Shown here: positions 1-12,780 of the stretch, one piece after another | How positions within the stretch are numbered: the first letter of the stretch is position 1 | Layout: every line of letters begins with the position of its first letter | From: Cymbidium sinense | Taxonomy: Eukaryota > Streptophyta > Magnoliopsida > Asparagales > Orchidaceae | Direction: 5' to 3' | Assembly: GCA_021442155.1 (NCBI GenBank) | Contig: CM038222.1 | Location: 60,052,266 to 60,116,265 of the forward strand | Length of the DNA stretch: 64,000 nucleotides | The notes under the pieces: generated by a model | Databases searched by the model: none | What the model was told of the DNA's origin: nothing | Seen by the model: the letters and a program-made list of their open reading frames with translations, nothing else | Made by a program: the position numbers and the translations under genes

Positions 1-109
1 CAAATCGACACGAAAATGGGTCATTTGGATAAGTTTTCACTTAGAAATTCCATTTTTCTCTAAAAAAAACCTGAAAACATTGTTCATTGTCGGCGGTTAG
101 CCGTCCGAT

Positions 110-245
110 CAGTTCGGGGATCGCTCAGTTTGATCCGGGCATTTGATCGCATCGATGCGATCGTCGGCGTGATCGCGATCGAGCCTCGATAGCCGATCGC
201 GATCACGGCCTCGATCACCGCGATCGATCTGAACCATCCGTTTGT
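110..245. repeat. GATC-dense GC-rich block in 5' LTR
   Basis: About a dozen GATC words in about 130 bp, many inside CGATCG or CGCGATCG palindromes, inside an otherwise AT-rich LTR. The equivalent block in the other LTR is at about 20045-20200. It is also GATC-dense, but the words are arranged differently, so the block evolves fast while keeping its composition. Confidence 0.6.
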
Positions 246-2779
246 CGGATGCGACGGAGCAGGTCATTTTCCATGGGTTGACTAGTCTTCTCGCCCAACG
301 ACAGATGTTAGCGCCGATGTATTTTCTTTTTTTTTAAAAAAAAAAAATTAATTTAAATCACGTGAAACTTCAAAAATTTATAAAAAAAATAATTAACCAA
401 AAATTACAAACAAGGGCTCGTTGGATTCATCTTTCCGGGAGGAATCCAACAAACATAAAATCCTCAAATTTTATAAAGTATTTTGAGCTTAATTTAAGTT
501 TTAGTAAAGAGTCAAATTTTATTAATTAAATTAAAAATATAAGTCAGATTAAATTGAAATTTTCATGGATTGAAATTAGAGTTAAAACACACCTATCATA
601 AAAATTTAAAGCAAAAAAGACTTCTAGGGTGAGAGAAATTAAATTTTGAAGTTCAGATTGTCCATTTTAATAAAATAAATCAAATAAAAATTCAGAAATT
701 TCCAAAAAAATCTTCAAAATGGTTTAAATCACTTCAATTGACATATAAGACTCTTGAGAAAATAATGTGATCTTCTTAATCCTAATGAATTCCAAATAAA
801 CACTTAAGTAGAGTTTAATCAATTAAAGTTAATTAAAATATAATCTAAAAATAATTTAAATATCAAATCAAAATCAAAAATGAAATAACACTTAAGCAAT
901 CATTAATCAAACCTCAAATCAAAAAAAAATATCATCCTTAGAGTAAATTAAATTAAATAAGATTAAAACTATTTAAGTTAATAAAACTCAATTAAATAAT
1001 TAAATCTTAAATCAAACTTAAAATTAAACAAATCTAGGAAACTTTGACATGGGTCAAACTAGTATAACTAAACCTACACTAAATATGGAATCTTAATCAT
1101 ATGATACCCCTTAATGAGTATAAATAAACTGAAACTAATTAATCATTAAATAAACTAAAGAAATTAAATTGATTAATAAACTAATTCAATATAATCATTT
1201 GATATTAATCGAATTAAACTAAATAAAATTTAATTTAATTTAATTAACATATGATTAAATCAAATCCAATTCGAATAAGATAATTAATTAACTAGTAAAT
1301 ATTTCAACCTAATAACTAAATCAATCATGTTAATGAAATCAAACAAACATAATAAGTGAATCAAATCAATAAAACTCTAATCATAAATAATCAAACTTAG
1401 AAATGAAATAAATAATTAATTCACTTAACAATGATGGTAATAACAATAACCCTTAATCAAATCAAACTTAAGTAAAACCAATCAAATCACTCACATGTGA
1501 TAAATTAAGTCATTAATCTCTAATTAAATAAATCCTTAATTAATCTAATAATTTAAAATTTTAATTACTCTTAATCAAACTTAATTAATCAAACATCTAG
1601 TTAATGCAAACTTAATAATTAATCCATCATCTTAATTAATCAAATTAATTTAAATAAGTTACATTAAAGCTAACTCTAAAAATTACCTCTAATCAAAATT
1701 AATAATTAATCACTTAAATAAACTAATTAAGCTAATCAAATTAATCATATTAAACTAAGCAACCAACATAATCAAAATGCAATTAAATACTAATCTAAAA
1801 CCTAAATTAAACCTAAATCATTAAGTCATTAATTTCATCATTGATTAAATAAATCTTAATTTAATTTAATAATTAACTTAAACACTCCTTAATTAAACTA
1901 ATTAACCTTAAACTAATCCAATTGAATAAACATAATTAATGTAACAATTAATCATCTTAATAAACCAAAATTAATTTTTCATTAAAATTAATTCAAATCA
2001 AACACTTAATTCTACTAATAATTTAATCACACATGTGTTAAATAAAACTAATTAAGTTAATCAAATTAATCATATTAAACTTCATCAAAAATTAAATACA
2101 TCATTAATTTAAACTTAAATTTCTCATTAATTTAATCATTAACAAATCTTTATTTAATTACATCATTAACCTAAATAAATATGAAATCAAATTAAATAAA
2201 ATAAATCTTTATTTAATTTATAATTAATTAACCTCTTAAATAAAATAATTAAGTTAATTAAAGTAATCATATCAAACCTAAGCTTAATCAAACATAAATG
2301 CAATTAAATACTAATCAAAATCTAAATTATAAATTATAAACTCATTAATTATATCATTAATCATCAATATGAAATCAAATTGATTGAACAAACCTTTATA
2401 GTTAACATAAATACTTCTTAATTAAACTAATCACATAATCACATTGAACCTAAGCAAACCCATGACCAATAAAGCTAATTAAAACAAATTAAATTAAATT
2501 AAGAAAGACTCTCATCAATTTAATATATGTCAAATCAAATCTCATTCAACTACTTAAATAAGATAAACTAATCAACTATCCAATGTAAAGAAATCAAAAT
2601 ACAAAACTTTGATGAACATGACAAATAGATGTGATTAAAAATAAAATCCTTATTACAAAGAATCAAACTCAATTAAAATCAAAATAAAATTTTAATTAAT
2701 CTAATCTGATCAAACTACAAATAAATGAACTACAATCAAATGGCATGATTAAGTCACATAACCATAATCAAAGAAAAGA

Positions 2780-3170
2780 ATTAAATATTAATTCAAGGAT
2801 ATTAAATTATCAAGATTAACTAAACCAAAGACATCTAAATCTAAAATTAATCAATCAAAAGAACATCTTAAACAAACTTAAAATTCATTAGATATTAAGG
2901 ATATTGAATTATCAAGATTTAATTAAACCAAAAACATCTAATCTGAAATTAATCAATCAAAAGCACATGAACTTAAATAAACTTAAACTTCATCAAAGAT
3001 CAAGGATATTGAATTATCAAGACTTAATTAAACCAAATCTAATAAATTAACCAATCAAAACACATGAATTTAAACAAACTTAAACTTCATTAGATGATAT
3101 TGAATATCAGATATAATTAAACCAAAACATCTAAATCAAAATCAATCATTCAAATACTTAAACAAACTTA
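2780..3170 (+). repeat. Tandem repeat of about 100 bp in 5' LTR
   Basis: The phrase GGATATTGAATTATCAAGAT recurs with small changes near 2797, 2898, 3003 and 3096, giving about four units of about 100-105 bp. The same array is at about 22675-23040 in the 3' LTR, so it predates the insertion. Confidence 0.7.
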
Positions 3171-4911
3171 AATTTTAAGCACTAAATCAAATCAAATAAA
3201 TTACATAAATTCAAATGGGCTACTTAAGATACTTGAGGACCTTATTTAGATTCTTTATGAATTAGGATGTAGAATGGGTGAGTTCCATCTACAAATGGAA
3301 TTCATTCTACTCTTCATTCTTGAAAACCTAAACATCATTTTAACCAAATAAAAGTGAAATAAAAATGAAAAATAAATCATTAGATAATTTAAATTGAAAT
3401 CACCCAAAGGAAAATTTTTTAAATAAATTCAAACTCTAAATTGAAACTTAAACTGAAGCCAGTCTTTCCAAAGCCTTAAGCACATACATTAGAATACTAA
3501 GTCACCACTTCTAGTGCTAAGTTAGGGGCATTGTATGTATGATGTTGTGTGTATTGTGAGTAATATTTTACAATGGATGTTAGTGTATATTTGTAGGCTG
3601 GATGTTAGGTAGATTACTAATCATGTTTTAGGGGTTAAGGGGTCTTTGTAATAAAAATATAAATGCTTTTGTTGTGTAGGTTGCTTAGCCTCTAAGCATA
3701 ACCCATGTTAGGACAGGTGGGATTGGTTACCCATGTGTGGGGTGCTAAGTCCAAATTATTCATCTAACTGCTTGGGTTGTATGGTATGCTTAGCTAACAT
3801 TTGTTTTGCAGGTGTAGCTAGATTTACTCTTCTTATTTTTGATGGAATTTCACATTAGGAATTAGGATTAGTGTTATGCAAGATTAGGATGAGCAGTGGC
3901 CAGATGGCTTAGTCCAAGGGTGCCCTGTGATGCCTTTGGAGCAAATCAAATCAAAAGAAAGAGAATGAAGAAATGAAGATAAGAAGTCCCTTATAGCTTG
4001 TATTATTTTTTATGTAATCCGGGTTGTATAAGGGTAGAGCTCAGCTACCCATCTTTTTTTCTCTTTTTCGTGTAGTGGAACGGCCAGCCTTTATTCTTTT
4101 TGATAGTCTATAAAATTGTTTGATGTTGTGTATAGATTGTGCATTAGATAATGTTTTCATAGTTTCTTTATGATTGATGCTTGAATGTGTGGCTGATCAT
4201 GCTCTTAGGATAAAATTAAATTTTCTATCCACTAATAACTCATAACTAAAATTTTAAAATAACTCATAATCTCACATAAAATTTTAGGAATTAAATCAAG
4301 ATAATAAAATTTTTAAACCCAAGTGGATGGATGAATGTATAATATCATGCATGTCATATTATTTCTCTTATTAAGAGGGACTTCATCTTTGCTAGAGAAT
4401 GAAGGAACAAGTGAAGCCTTTGGTGGAAGAACACCCCTCTCTCTTGATTTGGCCCATAATCAAATTCTCATGCATTTAGGCATACAAAATCTCATAGCAA
4501 AACAAAAGTCCAAAAGAATTAAATAAATTTGATAAAATTTGCATTAGATTAAGTCATGGATTCATATCACTCATGCTCTAGTCTCTTAGTGAGTTTAAGG
4601 ACTTAGTCTCCTTTCTAAATGAACAACTAGCCATCTTGCAAAGCATAAGACTTTGCATATGGATTTAAAGCGTAAGAAAGTTATCTTTTCAAATAATAAA
4701 TCATATGGTTTATTCTCTATGGAGGTAAACCATATACCCATTTTACTTTAGTTTTAGGTCGTTCTTTGTTTTTTTCTATCAAGGCTCCTAAGATTAGAAT
4801 CAAGAATTCAGTTGGCCTTTTATTCACATGTGCTAGAGTTGAAGTTTCTCCTCTTTTCAAAAAGCAATAAACCATACACACACAAAAGAGAAGTTAAGAC
4901 ATATTTGAACC

Positions 4912-6200
4912 CCCCCCCCAACTTGACATACCCAAATTTGTCAAATGGGATTCCCCTTCCCTTGGAGAAGGTAGAGTAAATTGAATTCTATTTGCATTTG
5001 TCGATAAAACTCCTTCTTGCCAAAGTCAGGACTTCAAAACACATTGGGAGCTCATTTGATATTTTCAAGTATATGAAATGAGAACCCCCTTTTTTAAAAT
5101 CATAAGAACAAACTGAACTCCAGTAACATACCTAAGGTTGTTAAATAAGTTTATTTTCTTTCAAAAATCATAAACACATTTGACTTTCATTAACATGCCA
5201 AATTTGTTAAGTGAGAGTTTCATTTTCAAAAATCATAAACAGACTTGACTTTCACTTAACATACCAAATTTGTTAAGTGAGAGTTTTATTTTGAAAAAAT
5301 CATAACCACACTTGACTTTCACTTAACATACCAAATTTGTTAAGTGAGAGTTTTATTTTTAAAAATCATAAGCACATTTGACTTTTACTTAACATACCAA
5401 ATATGTTAAACAAGAGTTTTACTTTCAAAATTACAATCACATTTGACTTTCACTTAACATACCAAATTTGTTAAGTGAGAGTTTCATTTTCAAAAATCAT
5501 AAACACATTTTGACTTTCACTTAACATATGAAATTTGTTAAGTGAGAGTTTCATTTTCAAAAATCATAAACACATTTGACTTTCACTTAACATACTAAAT
5601 TTCTTAAGTGAGAGCTTCATTTTTAAAAATTATGAGCACATTTGACTTTCACTTAACATGCCAAATTTATTAAGCGAGAGTTTCATTGTCAAAATCATAA
5701 ACATATTTGACTTTCACTTAACATACCAAATTTGTTAAGTGAGGGTCTCTTTTTCAACACACATTTGATCCCTATTTTAACATACCAAATTTGTTAAATA
5801 AGGATCCAATTTTTCATGTCAAACCACACTTGAGCTTTCACTTAACATACCAAATTTGTTAATTGAGAGTCTCATTCTCAAAAAAAAAAAAAAAAAAAAC
5901 ATATCTCAATCACATTTGGGGATTTCATTTAACATACCAAATTTGTTAAATGGAACTCCCATCTTCAAAGAAAAATAAATTTATCTAACAATCACATTAA
6001 CTTTTACTAAACTTGTTAAGTGAAAGTCTCATCATCAAACATAAATCAGACACATGTGGCATTTACTTAACATATCAAATTTGTTAAGTAAAAAGCCCCA
6101 TTTTTAAATCAAAATATCACACAATTAAATCTTCACAAGCAAAAATATTTCAAACACACTATCACAACCCCTTCTTAACATACCCAAATTTATTAATTAG
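4912..6200 (+). repeat. Leader array of about 17 hairpin units between 5' LTR and gag of element C
   Basis: Units of about 65 bp each carry an inverted repeat CACTTAACA / TGTTAAGTG separated by a 9-base spacer (ATACCAAAT-like). Clean examples are arms 5253-5261 with 5271-5279, 5320-5328 with 5338-5346, 5451-5459 with 5469-5477, and 5518-5526 with 5536-5544. Several units vary in both arms together: 4923-4928/4939-4944 (TTGACA/TGTCAA), 5776-5782/5792-5798 (TTTAACA/TGTTAAA), 5926-5934/5944-5952 (CATTTAACA/TGTTAAATG) and 6062-6072/6082-6092 (11-bp perfect arms). Others (near 5387-5411, 5584-5610, 5650-5676, 6006-6022) have unpaired changes. The array occupies the untranslated leader, where packaging or translation signals would lie. 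Confidence 0.85.
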
Positions 6201-6514
6201 AGGTATTTCAAACTATCAATATTTTTAAACAAGATACACAAAACACAAATATCTCTAAGAAAATCTCTCCTCAAATTTTAGAACCCCATCCAACTTACTT
6301 AAATCGATTGAATATGGGTTCTAAATCGAAATCAAATGGCAAAGACTCTCCTCAATATCCAAATCTCTCCAAATGAACCCCACTCAACACATTTGAATCG
6401 TTGAGTATGGGTTCAAAACTCAAAAATTTTGTTACTTGCATGGAATAAATATCAAGGTATAATATAAGTTATATTTCTACAAATGCATACATCTCAGATC
6501 CTTAGTTTTCACAC

Positions 6515-7880
6515 ATGGCTCAAAAGCATGTTTTCTTTTGGGATGGATTTGGCCTTGGCGACCTCCCCGACTTTTCCCACCTCATTCATTTTGGCCAAGG
6601 TTTGAGGGCTAAGATCACTTGTGGGGACCACCCTCACGTCAGGAGTGGTGGTGGGGCGGTCATCCAGTTGAGATGTTGTTGTCTTCGAGTTTCCCTCACG
6701 AAGTGGGTTCGCGGTTCTGGGTTCAGTGCACTTTGGTTCCCCTTTCCCCCGGTGCAGCTAGTACCCACTCGTTGGCTCCTTCCAATGGGAAGGCTACCCT
6801 ATCTTTAGGGATAGTCTCCCCCACCTATGAGGTTGGGTCCAATTCTTGTGCTGCCCCTCCTAGTAAGACTCAGTGTTGCAACCGGTGCAATAAGATCAAG
6901 CGACATCATGATCGCATAGCAAATGAACTAGAGGCAGCTTCCCAGTCTGTAGCAGAGGAGTTACCCAGGATAGTGTCTCCTCTTATCACTGAGAACAAGT
7001 TTCATCCCCTCTCTGCTTTCGATGGAGAGGAAGACATTAGGAAGATCTCAGTTCACCTCCATCCATAGTTCATTTTGAGGCTACTATCGGCGGAGAAGGT
7101 GGTATGCGGTAGATCAGTTCTCGGAGTTGGAGCTTACGGTGATCGAGTCAGGGCTCAATTTACATTCTATCATCCTTCGCAGTATGGGAAGACACATTAT
7201 ACATAAGAGGACTAGGGAGGCGGGTATCAGTATAGATTACTAGCAGAGAGAGATGTAGGTACATTAGACAGTCGGTGGCCTCAGCCTCATGGACTTTCCC
7301 AATCGGCACTACGTCGATCATCGCGATAACATTCCACGGAGTACTACCCACCATGGGAGAGAAGCTCTGCGAGAAAGGCGGTGTTGCCTCCACCACACTG
7401 ATCCACTCTTCGCCCACCATCACCTGTTCAGGTCCCGCTATCCACCATGCTAACAAATGCATAGAAGATAACATCAGGGAAGAAGAAAACCCCATTGGTG
7501 TTCCGGCTACGGCCAAAGGGTTCCACTTCTTCTACTCCACCGACTGAGGTGTGGGCGAGTTCCCCTACTCGACCTCCTACTTTAGTCTTAGTGAAGAAGC
7601 GTAGCCCGCCGACATCATATGGTCACACCACCATCGGTAGGTAGTGACTGGCGACCATAAAAGGCGAAGGGGATAGTTCTGTGTCCCCATGGCAGTAGAT
7701 CTCCCTAGGGACACCACTCCACCCATGAGCAACCACAAGCATGTCACTTCCCAGTCATGACCCTCCTAGAGCTAGCACTCCAATGATAGGCGGTGTTAAG
7801 TGCATCTCCATCAGTGAGCACATACCTCCTAGAGACAGTAGTAAAGTGGCAAGCAATGTCCGATGTATTTCTACCAGTGA
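6515..7880 (+). pseudogene. Degenerate coding-like leader or Gag N-terminal region of element C
   Basis: Base composition becomes less AT-rich here and short open frames overlap (for example 6619-7068, 149 codons). No domain was recognised. A CNRCNKIKRHHDRI-like stretch near 6880 has cysteines but not the spacing of a CCHC knuckle. The position, between the leader array and the recognisable capsid region, suggests the upstream part of gag, but this is inference only. Confidence 0.4.
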
Positions 7881-9700
7881 GCATAACCCCTCCATCAGTC
7901 AGCGGTGAATTTTTATCCCTGCATGATTAGACTGCTCTTTAGAAGAGATCATCGCTTAGTACTTCGCTGAGAAGAGTGAACTCTTCGGGAGCGATTGCTC
8001 TGATGAAGAGGATGCTAGGGTCAATTTTGATCCATATAAGGATGATCTCTTGGAGGACTCAATAGAGGTCCATATGGTCGACACTAGGAGTTCCCTCCTT
8101 AAGGATCAATATAGCCAGGAGGTGTTGTAGTTGAGGAAGAAGACATGCTCATTCAACCCAACAACACAAAGAGGTAGAGATGAGCATATCAGTAAGATGA
8201 AGAAAAGAGTTGGAGACTTGTTAGTAGCAGTCCTAGGACTTCAAGGCCAAGCTCTATCAGTACAACCTACTCCCTTAGAGGCCAGCCACCCTGGGTTGTT
8301 GCATATTCTAGATTAGACCAAGAGTACATCACCCGTGGACCAGGATAGTGGCAGTCTACATAAGAAGGTGATAAATAGTACCTCCATGCCTAAAAGGGAT
8401 ATAAAGTATATGGTGGATCATCGAGTGAAGGAAGAATTGGCACAAGCCCAAGGTGGATCATCTGTTCCAAAGGGTAGACCCTACTTAGAGGAATTCGATG
8501 TAGTCCAATATCCCAAGGAATTTGTGCCACCATCAAAGATGATAGGATCATCGGTAACATAACTTTAGAGTTTGGTTGTTTGCTGGAGGTAGTGATGCAC
8601 TTCTCTTCCAACTCTTTGTTAGTAGTCTGTTAGGGATTACATTTGATTGGTACATTGAACTGCCCAATGATTCAGTGAAGACTTTTGTTGAGTTGGAGCA
8701 CCTCTTCATCAAGAGGTTTGGAGCAAAGAAAGTGCTTGGGTGACCTCGTTGTTGCAATAAAATCCCAATGAGTCCCTTGTTGATTATATTCTCGGTGGTA
8801 GTATGAAATCAAACCATTGTTGCTATAGAAATTCTTCTCAAGAATATTCATGGCATTTTATCATCAAGGATTTACAATCAAAACTTTGAGAAATTAATCA
8901 ACAAGGTGGCTACTAGAGGAAGCCAATAGTTATATTTTCAAGACCAATCATTCAAGACCAAGCTAGAAAGCATTGAGAAGAAGCCGGGATAGTGTCGGTA
9001 GTGGGAAAGCGACCAATAGCTCATATGAGAGACCTCATGCACATGACCTCCATTGCCTCTACCCACCTTAGCCGGCCTACAGACCACACCCCGGCCGCCA
9101 CCACCTCCTTCACAATATACTCGGTACTCATATCCACCATTTTTACCCTACTCTTGATAGATTGAATAAGCCATATTCATTCAAGAGGGAGGTAGTTAGG
9201 AAGATCTTTAAGAATCTTAAAGAAAGCGACTTTCAGTTACGAGCCCAAGAGGGGAAGATGTGGCAAGAATAATGATCCTAATTTTGCCCCACCACATAGT
9301 TAGTCATGTCTTGGAGGATTGTGTCACCTTAAGGACTAGCGAGCTACAAGTCAGAGTATTGTTATCCCCAAGGAATACTTGTTAGAACAACCCTCCTTCT
9401 ATCGAGTAATTCTTGGGGATACTTGTGCTCCTCTTAAGATAAAAGAATTGGGATATTGCCTTATCACCTCTAAAAGTGATCTCTAAGATCAAGAAGCTTT
9501 CTTCTGAGGTTCAGTAACTCAAACCTCAACAATAAGGAAGGTTTGCAAGTTACCAAAGACAACTTGAAGAAGGTGTCGACGGCGGCGGCTACTTTGCGGG
9601 ATAGCAGAGCAACATAGCAATCAGTCAGCACTCCATCCACCATGTACTACTTCTTCCTCCACTAGCTCCTCTTACAGGAGCATTATATGGACAAGGGCAC
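7880..9700 (+). pseudogene. gag: Ty3/gypsy Gag (retrotransposon capsid) remnant of element C
   Basis: Gag forms the particle that packages the element RNA. The frame at 8335-8562 ends with an RPYLEEFDVVQYPKEFVPPS stretch, typical of the segment just before the capsid domain of plant Ty3/gypsy Gags. About 8643-8740 reads, in another frame, FDWYIELPNDSVKTF followed by an EHLFIKRFGAKK-like run. That is the conserved core of the Retrotrans_gag domain, and about 8765-8800 continues with a SLVDYI-like motif. Stops and frame changes separate these pieces. No zinc knuckle was found between here and the protease. Family identity is sure enough; exact ends are not. Confidence 0.65.
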
Positions 9701-9899
9701 TTACCCCGCTTACTTTATTAGATTTCTATCATGTACCTCCATCTGAAGAAATTAATGAAGAAAGCTTTCACTTACATCTTGTTATACTCTAGATTTTATT
9801 CCTCTTGAAAACTCTCCAAGTCTACAAAATAATAATGATAACTCTAGTTTGATCATTCTTTGATTTAGAAATGGATTTCCATTTTTAAATCACACAGTT

Positions 9900-10970
9900 C
9901 ACCTCTTGAGATTGATTTGGAGTCATCGACTCAATGATCCCATAGGAGAAGGCGTAGGTGAGCATGAGATAGAGAACTTTCCACTAAATCATCTCAGAAG
10001 TCACTTGAAGTCAACCTGCGGTGGCAAAGTTCTACCTCCTAGGGTAGCACCTCAGGATAAGGGTAAGCAAATCATTTGTTCAAAAGAGCATATAGTTCCT
10101 CCACAAGATGCTCCACCTATGGATATGCTTGTGGAGGATCAAATCAAGGTTGACTATAATGTCCTAGCACATCTTAGAAAAGCTGTAAGTTAAGCATATA
10201 TGACATATCTTATCCAAAGAGATAGAGAATCTCTAATTAAGGCTCTTCTTGATCAGAGATATGCTTAGCCTTATTGAGAGGAAGCTTGTAGTTCAGAGGA
10301 CACTCTAAGAGTTACATTCAGTGATGAAGGCTTGCTTCTAGGAACTACCAAGCACAACCATCCACTTTACATTATAGTGGATATTAGAAGATACGGGATA
10401 TCTCGAGTTCTTGTTGACGTGCATGGTGTGAATATTATGAGTCTAAAACCCTTGATTTGATGACATCTCCAAACTTTCAAAGAGAGGATGATGTTGACAG
10501 GATTCAATGAATAAGTGAGAAGGCTTTAGGCTCTATAGTGTTGCCATTAGAGTAGATGATTGGAAGACTACTAAGTTTCATATTATAGACTCGATACATC
10601 TTTCAATGCTTTGCTTGGAGGCAGTGGATACATGAGAACAATGTGGTTCCATCCTCTCACCGGTGCATGAAGTTCATGAGGGGTGGGATTGAATACGCAT
10701 CAAAGGAGATCTTAAGCCATTCAGTTCATGAGGTCGAATATAAGGATGCAACCTACTATCTCCCTCAAAATCAACAAGTCTATTCTCGTGAACTTGGCAA
10801 AAATTCAAAAATAAAAGAAAAAGAAAAGGAAAAAAGAAAAATAAAAAGAAAAAAGAAAAGAAAAAATGAAATGAGAAAGAAAATAAAAGGGAGCGAGAAA
10901 TAGACTTGGAGGAGAAAGTAGAGCACGACATTACCAGTTATTACTCCATTTGAACATATGGGTAGGATGA
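9900..10970 (+). pseudogene. Aspartic protease and linker remnant of element C
   Basis: About 10365-10480 reads HPLYI-V...ISRVLVDVHGVNIMSL, matching in shape the plant Ty3/gypsy protease motif ISRILID-GSAVNIM. The catalytic D-S/T-G is corrupted to D-V-H here. Downstream, WIHENNVVPSSHRCMKFMRGG (about 10625-10690, partly outside one frame) fits the conserved linker after protease. At 10800-10900 the sequence turns into an A/G-rich run that translates as a Lys/Glu stretch. No active enzyme would be made. Confidence 0.6.
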
Positions 10971-11329
10971 CTCGACCTCCAGGGAAGAGGTAAATCCAGG
11001 ATGCTTAGGGATGGAAGACCTCCTTATTGGTCACCAATAGGAGTTATGTCCTGCTACCAGACTACACCTACTATCTTAGACTTAGAATCTAGTTGAGAGG
11101 ATGAGTCATATGATTAGTATCTAGTACTTCTAGACAATAGATCCCCATGCAAGTAATAGTTGAGCCAGACAACGATGAAGATCGGGCTCCTAAGCAAAGC
11201 ATAAGTGTATCCAAGTCTATATGTGAAATGGTGAGGCATCAGTTGGAGAACTTTAGCTCTAACCCCACTTTTCTCACAAAAAGTTAAAGGTTTTGTAGTT
11301 AAGGAAGCCCCTAAGTCTTCCACAAATGT

Positions 11330-11690
11330 AAAGGTGCAGAAGTTCTTTCTTGGAGCATCATCCTCAAGTCAGGAAGCTGATGTAGAACTTGAGGATGATT
11401 CATACAAATATTTAATAAAATTTTCTTTTGATTGGTACTCGCCATATGTTCTTAATTTAGCAAAGAAAAGATTAATTCCACATGCTTGGTCTAAACACAA
11501 GTCGGATTACTTTGAAAGGTTATGGGACAACAAATGCAGACATTCACAATCAAGTCCAGGACTAGAATTTGGTATAGTGGGTCCAGTCGATGATGAAGAT
11601 TACTGCTTAGTCATCACCAATCATTTGGAATCTAATAGGTTCTCTTCAAATCATGCTAACTCATATGAGGAGGTGTTCTAGAAACTTTAG
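11330..11690 (+). pseudogene. Unrecognised acidic open frame between protease and RT, element C
   Basis: A frame of 115 codons (11334-11681) with VDDEDYCLVITNH and an acidic DVELEDDSYKYL stretch lies in the expected gag-pol linker. It is probably a piece of the polyprotein between protease and RT. No specific domain was recognised. The nearby pol is broken, so it is not an independent gene. Confidence 0.45.
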
Positions 11691-11789
11691 ATTATCCAAA
11701 TGACTTTGAAGTCAGGGATGCACCGCAAGAGTTTGAAGAGGAGATCAGATCAACTATCGACGCTCGAAATCAACCTAGGGCGAAGAAGA

Positions 11790-12780
11790 TCCACGCCCAA
11801 CATATATCAGTTATCTATTGAATGAAAAAGAAATCAATGATTTCGTGAAGTTAATTGAGTTTAAGGATTGCTTTGCATGGAGTTGTGAAGAGATGCCTTG
11901 TCTATCTCCTGACATAGCAATCCATAAACTAGAAATAGAACCTAATGCTAACCCTATCAAGTAGGCTCCTAGTTGCATGCGATTAGACATTGAACAACAG
12001 GTCACTTCTGAAATCAAGAAATTGATTGATGCTGGCTTTATTAAGGAAGAAAAAATATTTGGCGTGTAGTCCGATTAAGAAAAGAATGGCCAAATTTGCA
12101 TATGCGTTGATTTTAGGGATCTAAATAAGGCATGTCCTAAGGATGAATTTCCACTTCTATACAATTAATGGTGAACATGCCTCATCTCATGTATTCTTCA
12201 TGGATGGGTCATACAACCAAATTAAGATGCCTAGAGGATGAAAGAAACACGCCTTTTCAACCGAAATCTATTGTTATAAGGTCATGCCTTTCGACCTTAA
12301 AAATATCGGTGCCACATACCAATGAGCCATGACTCGAATCTTCGATGAACTCATTCATCATCAAGTTGAATTCTACATTGATGATCTCATTGTCCAAAGG
12401 AGAGAAAAGGAAGACCATCTCTTTGACTTGAGAGTAATTTCTGAACGGTTAAGACAATACAACCTCAAAATGAACCCCCTGAAGTGTGCATTCGGAGTAG
12501 CTTTAAGAAAATTTCTTGGGTTTGTTGTCTGACACTGGGGAATTGAAATCGATTTAGAAAAGATCAAAGCGATATTAGAAATGTCACCCCCTAAAATCCT
12601 AACAAAACTTAGGTCATTCCAAGGGCTGTTGGCGTATCTAAGATGCTTCATTTCAACTTATCGAAGATGCCAACCATTCTCGGCACTTGTCAAAAGGATG
12701 TCAGTTCAAATGGGATGATAAGTGTGGCATGCTTTCGAAGACATCAATATCGATGACTATTCAGCCCATATCACAGCTCA
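11790..12780 (+). pseudogene. pol: Ty3/gypsy reverse transcriptase remnant of element C
   Basis: RT copies the element RNA into DNA. Motifs appear in order: CFAWSCEEMPCLSPDIAIHKL (about 11868-11930), MRLDIEQQV and KKLIDAGFIKEE (about 11978-12050), ICVDFRDLNKACPKDEFPL (about 12096-12155), VMPF (about 12283), and the catalytic motif YIDDLIV at 12374-12394, the counterpart of YVDD. LRQYNLKMNPLKCAFGV and KFLGFVV follow to 12532. At least five stops or frame changes interrupt the domain, including one just after VDFRDL...FPL. The domain is nearly full length, so this is decay or consensus error rather than deletion. Confidence 0.88.

Larger units (their letters stand above)
1..4800 (+). repeat. 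5' LTR of element C (truncated by window start)
   Basis: Matches 19960-24705 along its length at roughly nine bases in ten by eye, with many small indels. It begins with a GC-rich, GATC-dense block (about 110-245). About 3 kb of extremely AT-rich sequence made of reiterated TTAATCAAATTAA-type words follows. From about 3480 there is a more normal-complexity segment shared closely with the other copy. No long ORF is present; the 63-codon frame at 4335-4526 is not supported by any family similarity. Confidence 0.78.

Noticed and set aside
4912..6200. Resemblance to a CRISPR array (regular repeats with palindromes)
   Set aside because: Spacers are not unique: the whole ~65-bp unit repeats, the host is a plant, and there are no cas genes.
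10643..10931. Lys/Glu-rich frame (+) and Ser/Phe-rich frame (-)
   Set aside because: A/G-rich simple sequence within the decayed protease-linker region.
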